Part shown: positions 33,158 to 42,385 of the stretch, in pieces
Layout: each line of letters begins with the position of its first letter
Numbering within the stretch: position 1 is the first letter of the stretch
From: Mucilaginibacter empetricola
GTDB taxonomy: Bacteria; Bacteroidota; Bacteroidia; Sphingobacteriales; Sphingobacteriaceae
Reading direction: 5' to 3'
NCBI RefSeq assembly: GCF_024808665.1
Contig: NZ_JANUBZ010000002.1
Location: 564,017 to 628,016, forward strand
Length of the DNA: 64,000 bases
Program-made: the position numbers and the translations under genes
The notes under the pieces: model-generated
Database searches by the model: none
The model's input: the letters and a program-made list of their open reading frames with translations, nothing else
Told to the model about the DNA's origin: nothing

Positions 33158-34669
33158 ATGAAAATATTATTCATAAGCTCAGGAAAGCAGCCGGATTACC
33201 AATGCGATTGTTTATACCACGGTTTAAAAACAAAGTATGGTCGGGATGTTGAAGCTACAAGCGACATGTGGTTTATGTATGATACCTTAACTACGGCAGA
33301 AAGCGTGTTTCTATATGGGAAAGGGTTTACTTTATATGGGCTGCTGAATTCTAACATTAAAAATGTACAAGAGATAAGCAGCATAAAAGAAAAAATAAGA
33401 ACCAGGTACTATAAATATATCATATATGGTTCACTTACAAGAGACCTGTCGTTTTTAGACATTGTTTCTGAAGTTTATAAATCAAATGAAATTGTTTTTG
33501 TAGATGGAGAAGATATAACATCGATTGATGAAAATTTTGTCAGATTAGGGGTCTATTTTAAACGCGAACTTGACAAGGTAATAAAGGGCGTTTATCCAAT
33601 TAGTTTCGGAATTCCTGCTGAAAAAATAGTTAGTGACATACCCCAAAAAAGCAGGGCCTGGGCGTTAAATTACCCCGGAAAGCTTGCTACCTATATTTAT
33701 AATGAAGAAAGCACTTATTATTCTGACTACCAGTCATCAAAATATGCAGTTACATTTCGTAAAGCTGGCTGGGATTGTTTAAGGCATTATGAGATAATAG
33801 CTAACGGCTGTTTGCCTTATTTTACCGATATAGCTTGCTGTCCGGAAACCTGTATGATTAACTTCCCCAAAGAAATCATCAAGGAGATATTTTTAAAAGT
33901 AAGTAACAATGAGGAATTTACTGAAGAAAAATATAATGAACTCACCCATTTTTTATTAGCTCATTGTAGGAAATACTTAACAACAGAAGCGTTGGCAGGT
34001 TATTTAGTTGATACTTTAAATGGTATAAAAGACGGCCGATTAAATAAAGTACAAGCATCTTCACATAGCGACGATATCTATTTTATTAATAAGGTTTTAA
34101 AGAGTAAAGAATTTATTCATCAAAATATAAAGTATTCTGGTACGTCATCTATCCAAAAAATTCGATTTTTAGATTTTGACGATCGGATTAAATTATATGC
34201 TGAAGATCAATTTGTTTCAGCTCAGAAGTCTTTGGGTAATGTAATTGACAAACCCAATGTATTTATTACTGAGGAAGCTGGGTGTGTTGATGTTTTTATA
34301 TCTGATATGGTTTTGCCATATGAATCTGATGTTCATAGCTACATGTTAAAAATATTAAATTCTATTTCGGCAAAATCACATGTCGTTTTTATTATACCCA
34401 ACTATTTGAACTATAGCACGGTTTTAAATTTAAAAAAGGGAGATTTTAAGTTTGGCAGATTAGAAATCTGCAAAAAACCTCAAGTGAACTTCTATTCAAA
34501 AAAAACTATTATTCAATTTTTAAAAGCGTATGGTTTTACCGTTTTAAGCCTAAATGAATACGAATTTGATAACAAAAGTGTTATAAAGCGCTGGCTAAAT
34601 AAACGGCAGATGTTTAAACCACTTATGAGTAAAAAAATTATTATAGAAGCAGTTCAGAAATATGAATAA
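33158..34669 (+). CDS. two-part protein: glycosyltransferase-like N-terminus and methyltransferase-like C-terminus
   Basis: This 503-residue cytoplasmic protein is not assigned to a named family with confidence. Residues 1-290 start with KILFISSGKQPDYQCDCLYHGL and contain KYAVTFRKAGWDCLRHYEIIANGCLPYFTDI, a sequence type seen in uncharacterised glycan-cluster proteins with a GT-B-like second half (an ageing or origin marker for sugar transfer is not visible). Residues 310-500 look like a damaged or divergent SAM methyltransferase: RIKLYAEDQFVSAQKSLGN, VDVFISDMVLPYESDVHSYMLKILNSISAKSHVVFIIPNYL and NFYSKKTIIQFLKAYGFTVLS, the usual last helix-strand unit. The glycine-rich SAM loop is not obvious. 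It overlaps the next gene by eight bases. Confidence 0.55.
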   Translation: MKILFISSGKQPDYQCDCLYHGLKTKYGRDVEATSDMWFMYDTLTTAESVFLYGKGFTLYGLLNSNIKNVQEISSIKEKIRTRYYKYIIYGSLTRDLSFLDIVSEVYKSNEIVFVDGEDITSIDENFVRLGVYFKRELDKVIKGVYPISFGIPAEKIVSDIPQKSRAWALNYPGKLATYIYNEESTYYSDYQSSKYAVTFRKAGWDCLRHYEIIANGCLPYFTDIACCPETCMINFPKEIIKEIFLKVSNNEEFTEEKYNELTHFLLAHCRKYLTTEALAGYLVDTLNGIKDGRLNKVQASSHSDDIYFINKVLKSKEFIHQNIKYSGTSSIQKIRFLDFDDRIKLYAEDQFVSAQKSLGNVIDKPNVFITEEAGCVDVFISDMVLPYESDVHSYMLKILNSISAKSHVVFIIPNYLNYSTVLNLKKGDFKFGRLEICKKPQVNFYSKKTIIQFLKAYGFTVLSLNEYEFDNKSVIKRWLNKRQMFKPLMSKKIIIEAVQKYE

Positions 34670-35663
34670 GGTTTATATAATACTGGTTAATTATAAAAAG
34701 TATAAGGATACTATTGAGTGTTTAGAAAGCATTTATAACAATGGTTATAGTAATTTTAACGTTTTACTTGTTGATAATTCGCCGGAGGATGATTCTTACG
34801 AAAATATAGAGAAGTGGCTTGATAATGAATATGGAAGTGTTGAAACTTCCTTTCCCGAACTGTTGTACCCTTTAAAGGAAAAATCAATTAGCTATCTGAA
34901 AATTTCGGAAGACTTGATGGTTAACAGTAAAAAGAAATTTGATGAGCAATTTATTTTAATAAGAGCTACTAACAGGGGATTTGCTGCGGCTAATAATATA
35001 TCGCTACAATACTTAATTAATAATGGAGAAGAAAACTCTTTTATATGGATATTGAATAACGATACGGTAATTGATAAGCAATGTTTAATTAACTTAACGA
35101 ATTTTTATGCTGACGAAAAAGATTTTAATACATTAATCGGCGGCAAGTTGATGCACTATTACAACAGGCTATATATCCAGGCAATAGTTGCAGATTATAA
35201 TAAAGTTTTATCATCAACTTCTCACATCGGTGATGGGGAATTGGATGAGGGACAATATGATTCGTACAAAATAAAGCCAAGCAATTACATCGTAGGGGCT
35301 TCGTTGTTTTTGCCAATTAGCTACCTAAGAAAAATAGGATTATTGAATGAAGAATATTTTTTGTTTTACGAGGAACTGGATTGGAAACAAAAAGCTGAAA
35401 AATTAAATTTGGGATTTGGAATAGCGCACAACGCCGTAATATATCATAAAGAAAGCGAATCTATTGCCGGAAAAGGCGCCGCTAAAAATATGGATGTAGC
35501 CGATTACTATTCTATTATCAGCAGGCTTCGGTTTTCGCGAAGGTGGTATCCTTATTATTTCCCAATTGTTGCTTTGGGAGTAGTTTATGCGCTGATAAAG
35601 CGATTATTACAAGGCCGACTTACATTGGTAAAAAAAATTACTATCGGAATATTGAAATTATAA
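34662..35663 (+). CDS. glycosyltransferase family 2, cluster 1
   Basis: This 333-residue GT-A enzyme begins with KVYIILVNYKKYKDTIECLESI and has the donor-binding ILNNDTVIDKQCL (Asp-x-Asp equivalent NDT), a GASLFLPISYLRKIGLLNEEYFLFYEELDWKQKAEKL acceptor region, and a hydrophobic C-terminal segment. The pattern is close to rhamnosyltransferase-type GT2 enzymes. The start overlaps the stop of the previous gene by eight bases. A decayed relative with the same kind of eight-base overlap lies at 51110-51472 in cluster 2. The sugar is unknown. Confidence 0.88.
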   Translation: MNKVYIILVNYKKYKDTIECLESIYNNGYSNFNVLLVDNSPEDDSYENIEKWLDNEYGSVETSFPELLYPLKEKSISYLKISEDLMVNSKKKFDEQFILIRATNRGFAAANNISLQYLINNGEENSFIWILNNDTVIDKQCLINLTNFYADEKDFNTLIGGKLMHYYNRLYIQAIVADYNKVLSSTSHIGDGELDEGQYDSYKIKPSNYIVGASLFLPISYLRKIGLLNEEYFLFYEELDWKQKAEKLNLGFGIAHNAVIYHKESESIAGKGAAKNMDVADYYSIISRLRFSRRWYPYYFPIVALGVVYALIKRLLQGRLTLVKKITIGILKL

Positions 35664-35684
35664 GTTACTTTTTAATTTTTTTTG

Positions 35685-36992
35685 ATGCCCATAATATTAA
35701 ACTGTATTGCTTTATGCATTTTTTCTATCGGAACCTACTTCGTATGGTGGGATAGAAGGAATGTTATGAATCATTTGTTAATTGGCTTTTGTATAATTGG
35801 ATATATAATTCCCAGTGCTATACTGAGTTATGATTTACTTTATGATAAGGACATTATAGACCTGTTTATTAAATTAAATGTAATAGGGGTCTGCTTTTTT
35901 ATCATAGGAATTTTTCTTGGGTATAAATGGAAAACCGTTCCTATTGTAGATAGCGTGATAAGGTTTTCAAGAATTGAAGACGCCTTATATCAAGAGGATT
36001 TTGGAGAGAAAGTTTTGGCGTTTGCTTCAAGAGTTTATGTAATTAGCTTAATTACAATGTTGATATGCTTCATTTTTATGGGCTATATACCAATGTTTGC
36101 TTCTGATCCTTACATGGCCAAACAATTTAAAGGTGTTTATCAGCCAAGCTATGTGCGTGTAGCATTATTTTACCGTACAGCTAAGGAATTTGTTGGATTA
36201 TTGCTTCCTTTTTTAGTTATAGATTTATATACTAACAGAACCGTTAAATCTGCCATATTAACTGCAAGCGGAATAATAATAATTTTTGTTACGATGAGCC
36301 GCGGCGAAGCAATTACTGGTTTGTTGCTTGCTTTATCCATCATTGTATCTTTAAAAAGAGGTAAGTTATTTTTCTTATGTTATATAATATTTGTTGTAGT
36401 AGTATTTTCGCTGGGTAGTGGTCTTTGGGCCCTTTTATCGTTTTTGTTTCCCAATAGCGGATTTGTAACAGGGTTTGAAGGTTTAAACGGGCTTGAAGCA
36501 ATAGCTTCAGGAGCACCTGATATTTCTGACCAATTAACCTTGTTAACAAGCTTTGTTAATAATCATGTTGACTATACCTATGGAATGACTTTTTTGGGTG
36601 GTTTAATTCCTTTTAATTTTAAATGGAATCCGTCAGTCTGGACCTTGTCAATTATAAATCAGAAAGATGATATTTCAGAGATTGCATCCGGGGGCCTGCG
36701 TGTGCCCCTTTCTTTGTGGGGATATTTTAGTTATGGCTGGGTAGGAGTTGCCGTAATCCCTTTTATATCTGCCTTTTTTACCGGATATGTTATAAAAAAT
36801 ATAAAGATTATAGCTGGTAAAATCAAAGCTAACTTTAATGGAATGATTATTTTTTATATTCTAATCTTCGTGTACAATAATATTGCGCTGGTGTTTGTCA
36901 ATTTTGTTAATATCTCAATATACAGCTTACCTGCATTTTTATTTTATGGCTACATATTTTACTCCAAAAGAATAACAACCTGGGAGTCATAA
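35685..36992 (+). CDS. Wzy-like O-antigen/EPS polymerase, cluster 1
   Basis: The ATG at 35685 is chosen over the adjoining TTG. The 435-residue protein has about 11 transmembrane helices and a large periplasmic loop late in the chain (about 265-345, with SGAPDISDQLTLLTSFVNNHVDYTYGMTFLGGLIPFNFKWNPSVWTL), the usual Wzy layout. It is homologous to the protein at 51484-52743: the opening IGTYFVWWDRRNVMNHLLIGFCIIGYIIPSAIL matches GTYLVWPSRYNVMAHLNVGFVFIAYFIPAVIL there. It would link repeat units in the periplasm. Wzy proteins show little conservation, so the call rests on layout and context. Confidence 0.85.
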   Translation: MPIILNCIALCIFSIGTYFVWWDRRNVMNHLLIGFCIIGYIIPSAILSYDLLYDKDIIDLFIKLNVIGVCFFIIGIFLGYKWKTVPIVDSVIRFSRIEDALYQEDFGEKVLAFASRVYVISLITMLICFIFMGYIPMFASDPYMAKQFKGVYQPSYVRVALFYRTAKEFVGLLLPFLVIDLYTNRTVKSAILTASGIIIIFVTMSRGEAITGLLLALSIIVSLKRGKLFFLCYIIFVVVVFSLGSGLWALLSFLFPNSGFVTGFEGLNGLEAIASGAPDISDQLTLLTSFVNNHVDYTYGMTFLGGLIPFNFKWNPSVWTLSIINQKDDISEIASGGLRVPLSLWGYFSYGWVGVAVIPFISAFFTGYVIKNIKIIAGKIKANFNGMIIFYILIFVYNNIALVFVNFVNISIYSLPAFLFYGYIFYSKRITTWES

Positions 36993-37014
36993 TTAATAAA
37001 AAATACATCAATAA

Positions 37015-38136
37015 ATGGATAATCAGATAAAAATATATTTAGATAGTATAGTATTTCGTATTCAAAAATTCGGCGGAGCGTCTACTTATTGGAAAGAATT
37101 GCTTATTAATTTTCTAAAATTAGATGACGTTAATGTGGTGCTGCAATCTGCTGATTTTGATGAATTAAATAACGACGGAAAAGAGATTGCAGGATTACTT
37201 ACAGACAAAAATAAATTACTTATTGAAAACACTTTGCCTGTTAGTTTGCTTAGGTATTTGCCCTTTACAAAGCGATTGCCGGCAAAGAGTATTTATCACA
37301 ATAGTTATTATAGAACTTGTTTTCAAAAGAATGTAGTAAACATATTTACGGTTCATGATTTTACTCACAAACGGGGTTACGCGTCAAAGTTTCCGAGAAA
37401 ATTGATTCATATAGGATTAACGGCAATAGGTTTAAAAAATGCTGATGGCATTATTTGTATTTCAGAGAATACAAAAAAAGATTTAATGCATTATTATCCC
37501 GGCATCCCGGAAAAAAAGATCAAGGTGATTTATCATGGTGTAAGCGACGAATTTTATCACTTACCAATAAAAAAAGACGGATGGTTTAGGGATAAATTTG
37601 AACTGAGTGATAAATATGCACTTTTTGTTGGCAAAAGAGGTGGGTATAAGAAATTTGATATTTTACCTGAAGCCATAAGTAGCATAAAAGGCTTGAAACT
37701 CGTAATGGTAGGAGGAGGAGAATTGTCTCAAACAGAATATGACGAATTGAACAAGTTTCTGCCCGGAAGATTTTATAAATTGGATGGGATTGATAATGGC
37801 GAATTAAATGAGTTATATAACAATGCATATTGTTTAATATACACATCTATATATGAAGGTTTCGGCATACCTTTACTCGAAGCAATGAAAGCAGGCTGCC
37901 CGGTTATAACAAATAAATTGTCATCGCTCGGCGAAGTGGCGGGTGATGCGGCTTTAATGTTGGAAAGTATTACTACTGAATCGCTTGCTAAGAAATTAAT
38001 CGAGCTGGAAGATGGCGTTTTGCGTGCCGATTTGATAGAAAAGGGTTTTAATCAAAGTGAAAAGTTTACCTGGGACAAATGCTTTACAGAAACTTACTCC
38101 TTTTACAGAGAGATTTATAACCAAAAATTTAACTAG
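37015..38136 (+). CDS. glycosyltransferase family 4 (GT-B), cluster 1
   Basis: This 373-residue GT-B protein has the C-terminal GT4 signature SIYEGFGIPLLEAMKAGCPVITNKLSSLGEVAGDAALML, with the Glu pair (E-x7-E) that binds the nucleotide sugar phosphates, and the interdomain YALFVGKRGGYKKFDILPEAI. The N-terminal part contains NIFTVHDFTHKRGYASKFPRK and GIICISENTKKDLMHYYP, typical of mannosyltransferase-like members. The sugar is unknown. It lies nine bases upstream of the acyltransferase gene. Confidence 0.9.
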   Translation: MDNQIKIYLDSIVFRIQKFGGASTYWKELLINFLKLDDVNVVLQSADFDELNNDGKEIAGLLTDKNKLLIENTLPVSLLRYLPFTKRLPAKSIYHNSYYRTCFQKNVVNIFTVHDFTHKRGYASKFPRKLIHIGLTAIGLKNADGIICISENTKKDLMHYYPGIPEKKIKVIYHGVSDEFYHLPIKKDGWFRDKFELSDKYALFVGKRGGYKKFDILPEAISSIKGLKLVMVGGGELSQTEYDELNKFLPGRFYKLDGIDNGELNELYNNAYCLIYTSIYEGFGIPLLEAMKAGCPVITNKLSSLGEVAGDAALMLESITTESLAKKLIELEDGVLRADLIEKGFNQSEKFTWDKCFTETYSFYREIYNQKFN

Positions 38137-38144
38137 TTATATAA

Positions 38145-38705
38145 ATGGGGTACAAAATATTTTGGTTTTTCACCACGTTATTTGTTAGATTAAGAATAAG
38201 GAAAATTGGTATTCTTTCATATGTGGGAAGGCCTTTGATAGTTTTGGGTGGAAAAAGAATAACAATTGGTAATAAGGTACGCATGTTTCCCGGTGCGCGA
38301 CTGGAAACACATCATAACGGGGAAATCATTATAAAAGATAATATATCTGTAGGGCAAAATTTACACCTGATAAGCTCGGGCGAAGCGTTGGAAATTGGTA
38401 GTGATACCACCATTTCGGGTAATGTTTTTATCACCAATATAAATCATGATTTCACCGAAATTGGAGTGCATATATTAAATCAGAAATACATTGTAAAAAC
38501 CACCAAAATTGGCGAAAATTGCTTCCTCGGTTATGGGGCGGTTATTCAGGCCGGAACGATTTTAGGAAAACAATGTATAGTAGGGGCAAACTCGGTAGTA
38601 AGAGGAAGTTTTCCGGATTATTGTGTCATCGTTGGGGCTCCGGCGAAGATTGTAAAGCGTTACAATTTTGACACAAAAGCCTGGGAAACTGAAAAACATA
38701 AATAA
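38145..38705 (+). CDS. left-handed beta-helix acyltransferase, cluster 1
   Basis: This 186-residue protein has imperfect hexapeptide repeats (IGNKVRMFPGARLETHHNGEIIIKDNISVGQNLHLIS, IGSDTTISGNVFITNINHDF) and the WbbJ/LacA-type C-terminus ILGKQCIVGANSVVRGSFPDYCVIVGAPAKIVKRY. The His in NINHDF is the likely catalytic residue. It should O- or N-acetylate a sugar in the repeat unit. Its product is shorter than serine acetyltransferases and has a different N-terminus from the cluster 2 enzyme at 53797. Confidence 0.88.
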   Translation: MGYKIFWFFTTLFVRLRIRKIGILSYVGRPLIVLGGKRITIGNKVRMFPGARLETHHNGEIIIKDNISVGQNLHLISSGEALEIGSDTTISGNVFITNINHDFTEIGVHILNQKYIVKTTKIGENCFLGYGAVIQAGTILGKQCIVGANSVVRGSFPDYCVIVGAPAKIVKRYNFDTKAWETEKHK

Positions 38706-38715
38706 ACTTTATCAA

Positions 38716-39855
38716 ATGAAAAAAAATATATTAATTACCGGCGGTGCGGGTTTTATAGGCTCTAATCTTGCTGCAAAATTAATTGAAAGAGGGCATACCA
38801 TAACGGTTTTAGATAACCTTTCCAAACAAATACATGGCGATGATCCAATAAATACGTCTCCTCTTTACAAATCAATCATAAACAAAGTAAACTTTATTGA
38901 AGGTACAGTAACCTCTTCGGACGACCTGAAAAAAGCTATCCAGAATCAGGATGTGATAATTCATTTGGCTGCAGAAACGGGCACTGGGCAATCAATGTAC
39001 CAAATAGAGCATTATACAAATGTAAATATTGGGGGAACGGCACTGTTGTTAGATATTTTGGCTAATACTAAACACACCATAAAAAAGGTTGTAGTTGCGT
39101 CGTCAAGGTCAATTTATGGAGAAGGTAAATATTTAAGTGATGAAATGGGTATTGTTTATCCTGGTCATCGTTTGGACGACAATATGCAGCGTGGTGATTT
39201 TGAGGTTACCTATACTGGTGCTCACAAGCCTTTAACATTAGTGGCTACAGATGAAGAATCAAAAATTCATCCATCATCGGTTTATGGCATCACAAAACAA
39301 AACCAGGAACAATTGATAATGACAGTTTGCCCTACTTTAAGCATAGCGCCTGTGGCATTTCGCTATCAAAATGTTTATGGGCCCGGTCAATCGTTAACAA
39401 ATCCTTATACCGGTATATTATCGATATTTTCAACACTTATAAAAAATGGAAAAGAAATTAATGTGTTTGAAGATGGTAAAGAATCAAGAGATTTTGTATT
39501 TATTGACGATGTAGTTGACGCCACCATATTAGGTGTTGAAAAAAACGAAGCAAACGGACAGGTATTTAACGTTGGTACGGGTGTGCCTGTTGACGTTAAT
39601 ACAGTTGTAAAGGAATTACTGGAGAGTTACGGGGTAGTAGTTCCGGTGAAAATTTCTGGTAACTACAGGTTGGGTGATATAAGACATAATTTTGCTGATT
39701 TAACTAAAATTAAATCAAATTTAGGGTTTGAGCCTAAAGTTACTTTTGCCGAAGGGATTAAGAAATTTGTTCAATGGGTAAATACACAAAGTGTTCAAAG
39801 CGATCGCTATGAACATTCTATACATGAAATGAAACAAAAAGGTTTATTTAAATAA
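38716..39855 (+). CDS. NAD-dependent epimerase/dehydratase
   Basis: The start at 38716 (MKKNILITGGAGFIGSNLAAKL) places the Rossmann GGAGFIG at the N-terminus; the longer frame from 38668 runs through the previous gene. The 379-residue extended SDR has Ser/Tyr/Lys in VVASSRSIYGEGK and SSVYGITKQNQEQ, and RYQNVYGPGQSLTNPYTGILSIF as substrate loop. An insert at about 150-190 (the MQRGDFEVTYTGAHKPLTL region) is larger than in GalE. It makes a nucleotide sugar for the polymer, possibly by 4-epimerisation or dehydration; which one is open. Confidence 0.9.
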   Translation: MKKNILITGGAGFIGSNLAAKLIERGHTITVLDNLSKQIHGDDPINTSPLYKSIINKVNFIEGTVTSSDDLKKAIQNQDVIIHLAAETGTGQSMYQIEHYTNVNIGGTALLLDILANTKHTIKKVVVASSRSIYGEGKYLSDEMGIVYPGHRLDDNMQRGDFEVTYTGAHKPLTLVATDEESKIHPSSVYGITKQNQEQLIMTVCPTLSIAPVAFRYQNVYGPGQSLTNPYTGILSIFSTLIKNGKEINVFEDGKESRDFVFIDDVVDATILGVEKNEANGQVFNVGTGVPVDVNTVVKELLESYGVVVPVKISGNYRLGDIRHNFADLTKIKSNLGFEPKVTFAEGIKKFVQWVNTQSVQSDRYEHSIHEMKQKGLFK

Positions 39856-39913
39856 ATATTTGATGTTTTATTGTTCGGTTTTTATGAATTCTCGATTAAT
39901 TAGGTTTATTTAA

Positions 39914-40915
39914 ATGGCAACGTTAAATAAAAAGTTAGTGTTATTTATTTGTCCTGCTTTTTTTGGATATGAAGTTTCAATAAAAAAAGCATTAGAAGAT
40001 GCTGGTTTGGAAGTTGATTTCTTTGACGAAAGAGTTTCTAACAACTCTTTTTTGAAAGCTATTTTCAGGGTAAAAAAGGAACTGCTTGAATATGTCATTA
40101 ACAAGTATTACAACGATATATTAAAAAATATTGCTTCAAAAAAATACGATTATTTTTTGCTGATTAAAGGAGAAGTTATACCTGAAAATTTTATAGTTCA
40201 ATTTAAAAAAATCAACCCTAAAGCTAAATTGATTTTTTACACCTATGATTCTTTCAATAATAACAACAAGAATTCAATTTTCATTTTAAAGCATTTTAAT
40301 AAATGCTACAGCTTTGATTTTGAGGACGTAAAGAATAATCCTTCATTAAAGCTGAAACACCTGTTTTATACAGAAGAGTATATAAAGCAGCCCGATAAAT
40401 TGGAGAAATCGTATGATATTTCTTTTGTTGGCACTGTTCACTCCTCGCGATATCTGACTGTCAATAAGTTATTCAACAACTTCGACAGGAAATATATTTT
40501 CTTTTACATGCCTGCAAAATGGTTTTTTCTTTTACAAAAGTTGTTAGAAAAAAGCTACCGTAAAATTAAATGGTCGGAAATCAGGTTTGAGAAAATATCG
40601 AAAACTCAGGTTGCCAATATTTTTAAAATTTCAGAAAGCGTTTTCGATTTGCAACGATTTGGGCAAACCGGTTTAACCATGCGCACATTTGAAGTGTTGG
40701 CCTCAGGAGCCATTTTGATTACTACCAATCCCAACATTAAGCAGGTTGAGTTTTACAATCCCGATAGAATCATAGTTTTAGAAGATGCAGATGCACAGGA
40801 TAATATCGATGAAATTAAAACCAAAATCAGCAATGCAAAAAATCATCCTACAGAAACGGTTAAGGGGTTAGAAAAATACTATATAAATAATTGGATTGAG
40901 GAGTTTTTTGAATAA
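39914..40915 (+). CDS. CgeB-like glycosyltransferase
   Basis: This 333-residue protein has a GT-B-like layout: LVLFICPAFFGYEVSIKKALEDAGLEVDFFDER at the N-terminus, YDYFLLIKGEVIPENFI and KLIFYTYDSFNNN in the middle, YDISFVGTVHSSRY at the domain junction and VFDLQRFGQTGLTMRTFEVLASGAILITTNPNIK as C-terminal donor site. These match the CgeB/Glyco_trans_1_2 type of uncharacterised LPS-related transferases. The Glu in RTFEVLASG stands where GT4 enzymes hold the donor. The sugar is unknown. Confidence 0.8.
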   Translation: MATLNKKLVLFICPAFFGYEVSIKKALEDAGLEVDFFDERVSNNSFLKAIFRVKKELLEYVINKYYNDILKNIASKKYDYFLLIKGEVIPENFIVQFKKINPKAKLIFYTYDSFNNNNKNSIFILKHFNKCYSFDFEDVKNNPSLKLKHLFYTEEYIKQPDKLEKSYDISFVGTVHSSRYLTVNKLFNNFDRKYIFFYMPAKWFFLLQKLLEKSYRKIKWSEIRFEKISKTQVANIFKISESVFDLQRFGQTGLTMRTFEVLASGAILITTNPNIKQVEFYNPDRIIVLEDADAQDNIDEIKTKISNAKNHPTETVKGLEKYYINNWIEEFFE

Positions 40916-41057
40916 GAAATGGGTTTTACTAAAACTTTTAACTCCAATAAGTCAACCTTGTTAAGGTTTATGCAAATGAATAATGAGAAATAATAACTTT
41001 TTGATTTGGGCTGTGCAAATTCAATTGAACATTATGTTACATAATTAAACTATAACT

Positions 41058-42167
41058 GTGAAAGTAGCAATAGTACATGAGTGGTTAACAGTTATTGGCG
41101 GCTCTGAAAAAGTGTTTAAGGAAATAACGCTATTATTCCCCGAAGCAGATATTTATACACTGGTATCCAAAGAGGAAACCATCGATACTTTGTGTCTTAA
41201 TAAACACAAATTATATACTTCCTTTATTCAAAAGCTAATATTTTCAAAAACAAAATACAGGTCTTATTTGCCTTTTTTTTCTTTGGCTATAGAGCAATTT
41301 GATCTGTCCAAATATGATTTAATTATCTCGTCGTCTCATGCAGTAGCAAAAGGCGTATTAGTGAACGCAAGTCAAACCCACGTTTGCTATTGCCATTCTC
41401 CAATTCGTTATGCATGGGATCTGCATTACGAATATTTGAAAGGATCGGGGCTTAACAAAGGCTTAAAAGGAATATTGGTTAAATATTTTCTCCATAGGAT
41501 AAGACAGTGGGATATAATCAGCGCTAATCGCGTTGATTATTTTATTGCGAATTCAGAATACATCAGTAAAAGGATAAAAAAGATTTATAACAGAGAAAGT
41601 ACCGTTATATACCCCAATGTAGCTGTAGAGCAGTTTGAACCAGTTCAACAAAAAGAAGACTTTTATGTTACCTGTTCAAGGTTTGTACCTTACAAAAAGA
41701 TTGATGTTATTGTTGAAGCATTTAAGTCAATGCCTGATAAGAAATTAATAGTTATAGGAGATGGGCCTGATTTTAAAAGGATAAAAAAAATGGCCTCGCC
41801 TAATGTTACACTGATGGGTTATCAGCCTTTTGAAGTATTAAAACACTATTTATCGAGGGCTAAAGCATTTGTATTTGCTGCAGAAGAAGATTTTGGTATT
41901 ATTTCGGTAGAAGCACAGGCTTGTGGAACTCCTGTAATAGCTTTTGGGAAAGGTGGTAGTACCGAAACTGTGATAAATGGTAAAACAGGTGTTTTTTTCT
42001 ATGAGCAATCTGCAGAAGCTATAAATAAAGCAGTATGTGCTTTTGAAAAAAACATTAAGGATTTTAACTACCTCGAAATTGCAGAACACGCTTCAGCATT
42101 TTCAACCGAACGCTTTCGAAAAGAATTTAAATCGTTTATTCAAAATATAACTGGAAGTGCGGAGTAA
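41058..42167 (+). CDS. glycosyltransferase family 4, cluster 1 paralogue
   Basis: The start is GTG at 41058 (MKVAIVHEWLTVIGGSEKVF); there is no ATG nearby that keeps the Rossmann strand. The 369-residue GT-B enzyme has the Gly-Gly phosphate loop in VIGGSEKV, CYCHSPIRYAWDLHYEYL, YPNVAVEQF, FYVTCSRFVPYKKIDVIVEAFKSMP and AAEEDFGIISVEAQACGTPVIAFGKGGSTETV, close to mannosyltransferases such as WbaZ or MtfB-like enzymes. It is a clear paralogue of the protein at 54331-55431, near the end of cluster 2, with high similarity over the whole length. Confidence 0.9.
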   Translation: MKVAIVHEWLTVIGGSEKVFKEITLLFPEADIYTLVSKEETIDTLCLNKHKLYTSFIQKLIFSKTKYRSYLPFFSLAIEQFDLSKYDLIISSSHAVAKGVLVNASQTHVCYCHSPIRYAWDLHYEYLKGSGLNKGLKGILVKYFLHRIRQWDIISANRVDYFIANSEYISKRIKKIYNRESTVIYPNVAVEQFEPVQQKEDFYVTCSRFVPYKKIDVIVEAFKSMPDKKLIVIGDGPDFKRIKKMASPNVTLMGYQPFEVLKHYLSRAKAFVFAAEEDFGIISVEAQACGTPVIAFGKGGSTETVINGKTGVFFYEQSAEAINKAVCAFEKNIKDFNYLEIAEHASAFSTERFRKEFKSFIQNITGSAE

Positions 42168-42385
42168 TAAAAGTGCCAATAATATGCTATGTTAAATCCT
42201 GGTAAAATGTTGAATAATAGTTCTTTTAAATGTTTTTTTTAGGTTGAATTGCGTTTATTACAAGCTTTTAACAAACTAACATATCAAAAAAATAAGTATA
42301 ATTGTTGATTTTAACGCCAGTTAATTTAAGGTAGATGACTTTTGTTAACCATTGTTAAAAAAATGAATTTTTAGAATGCCCGCCT

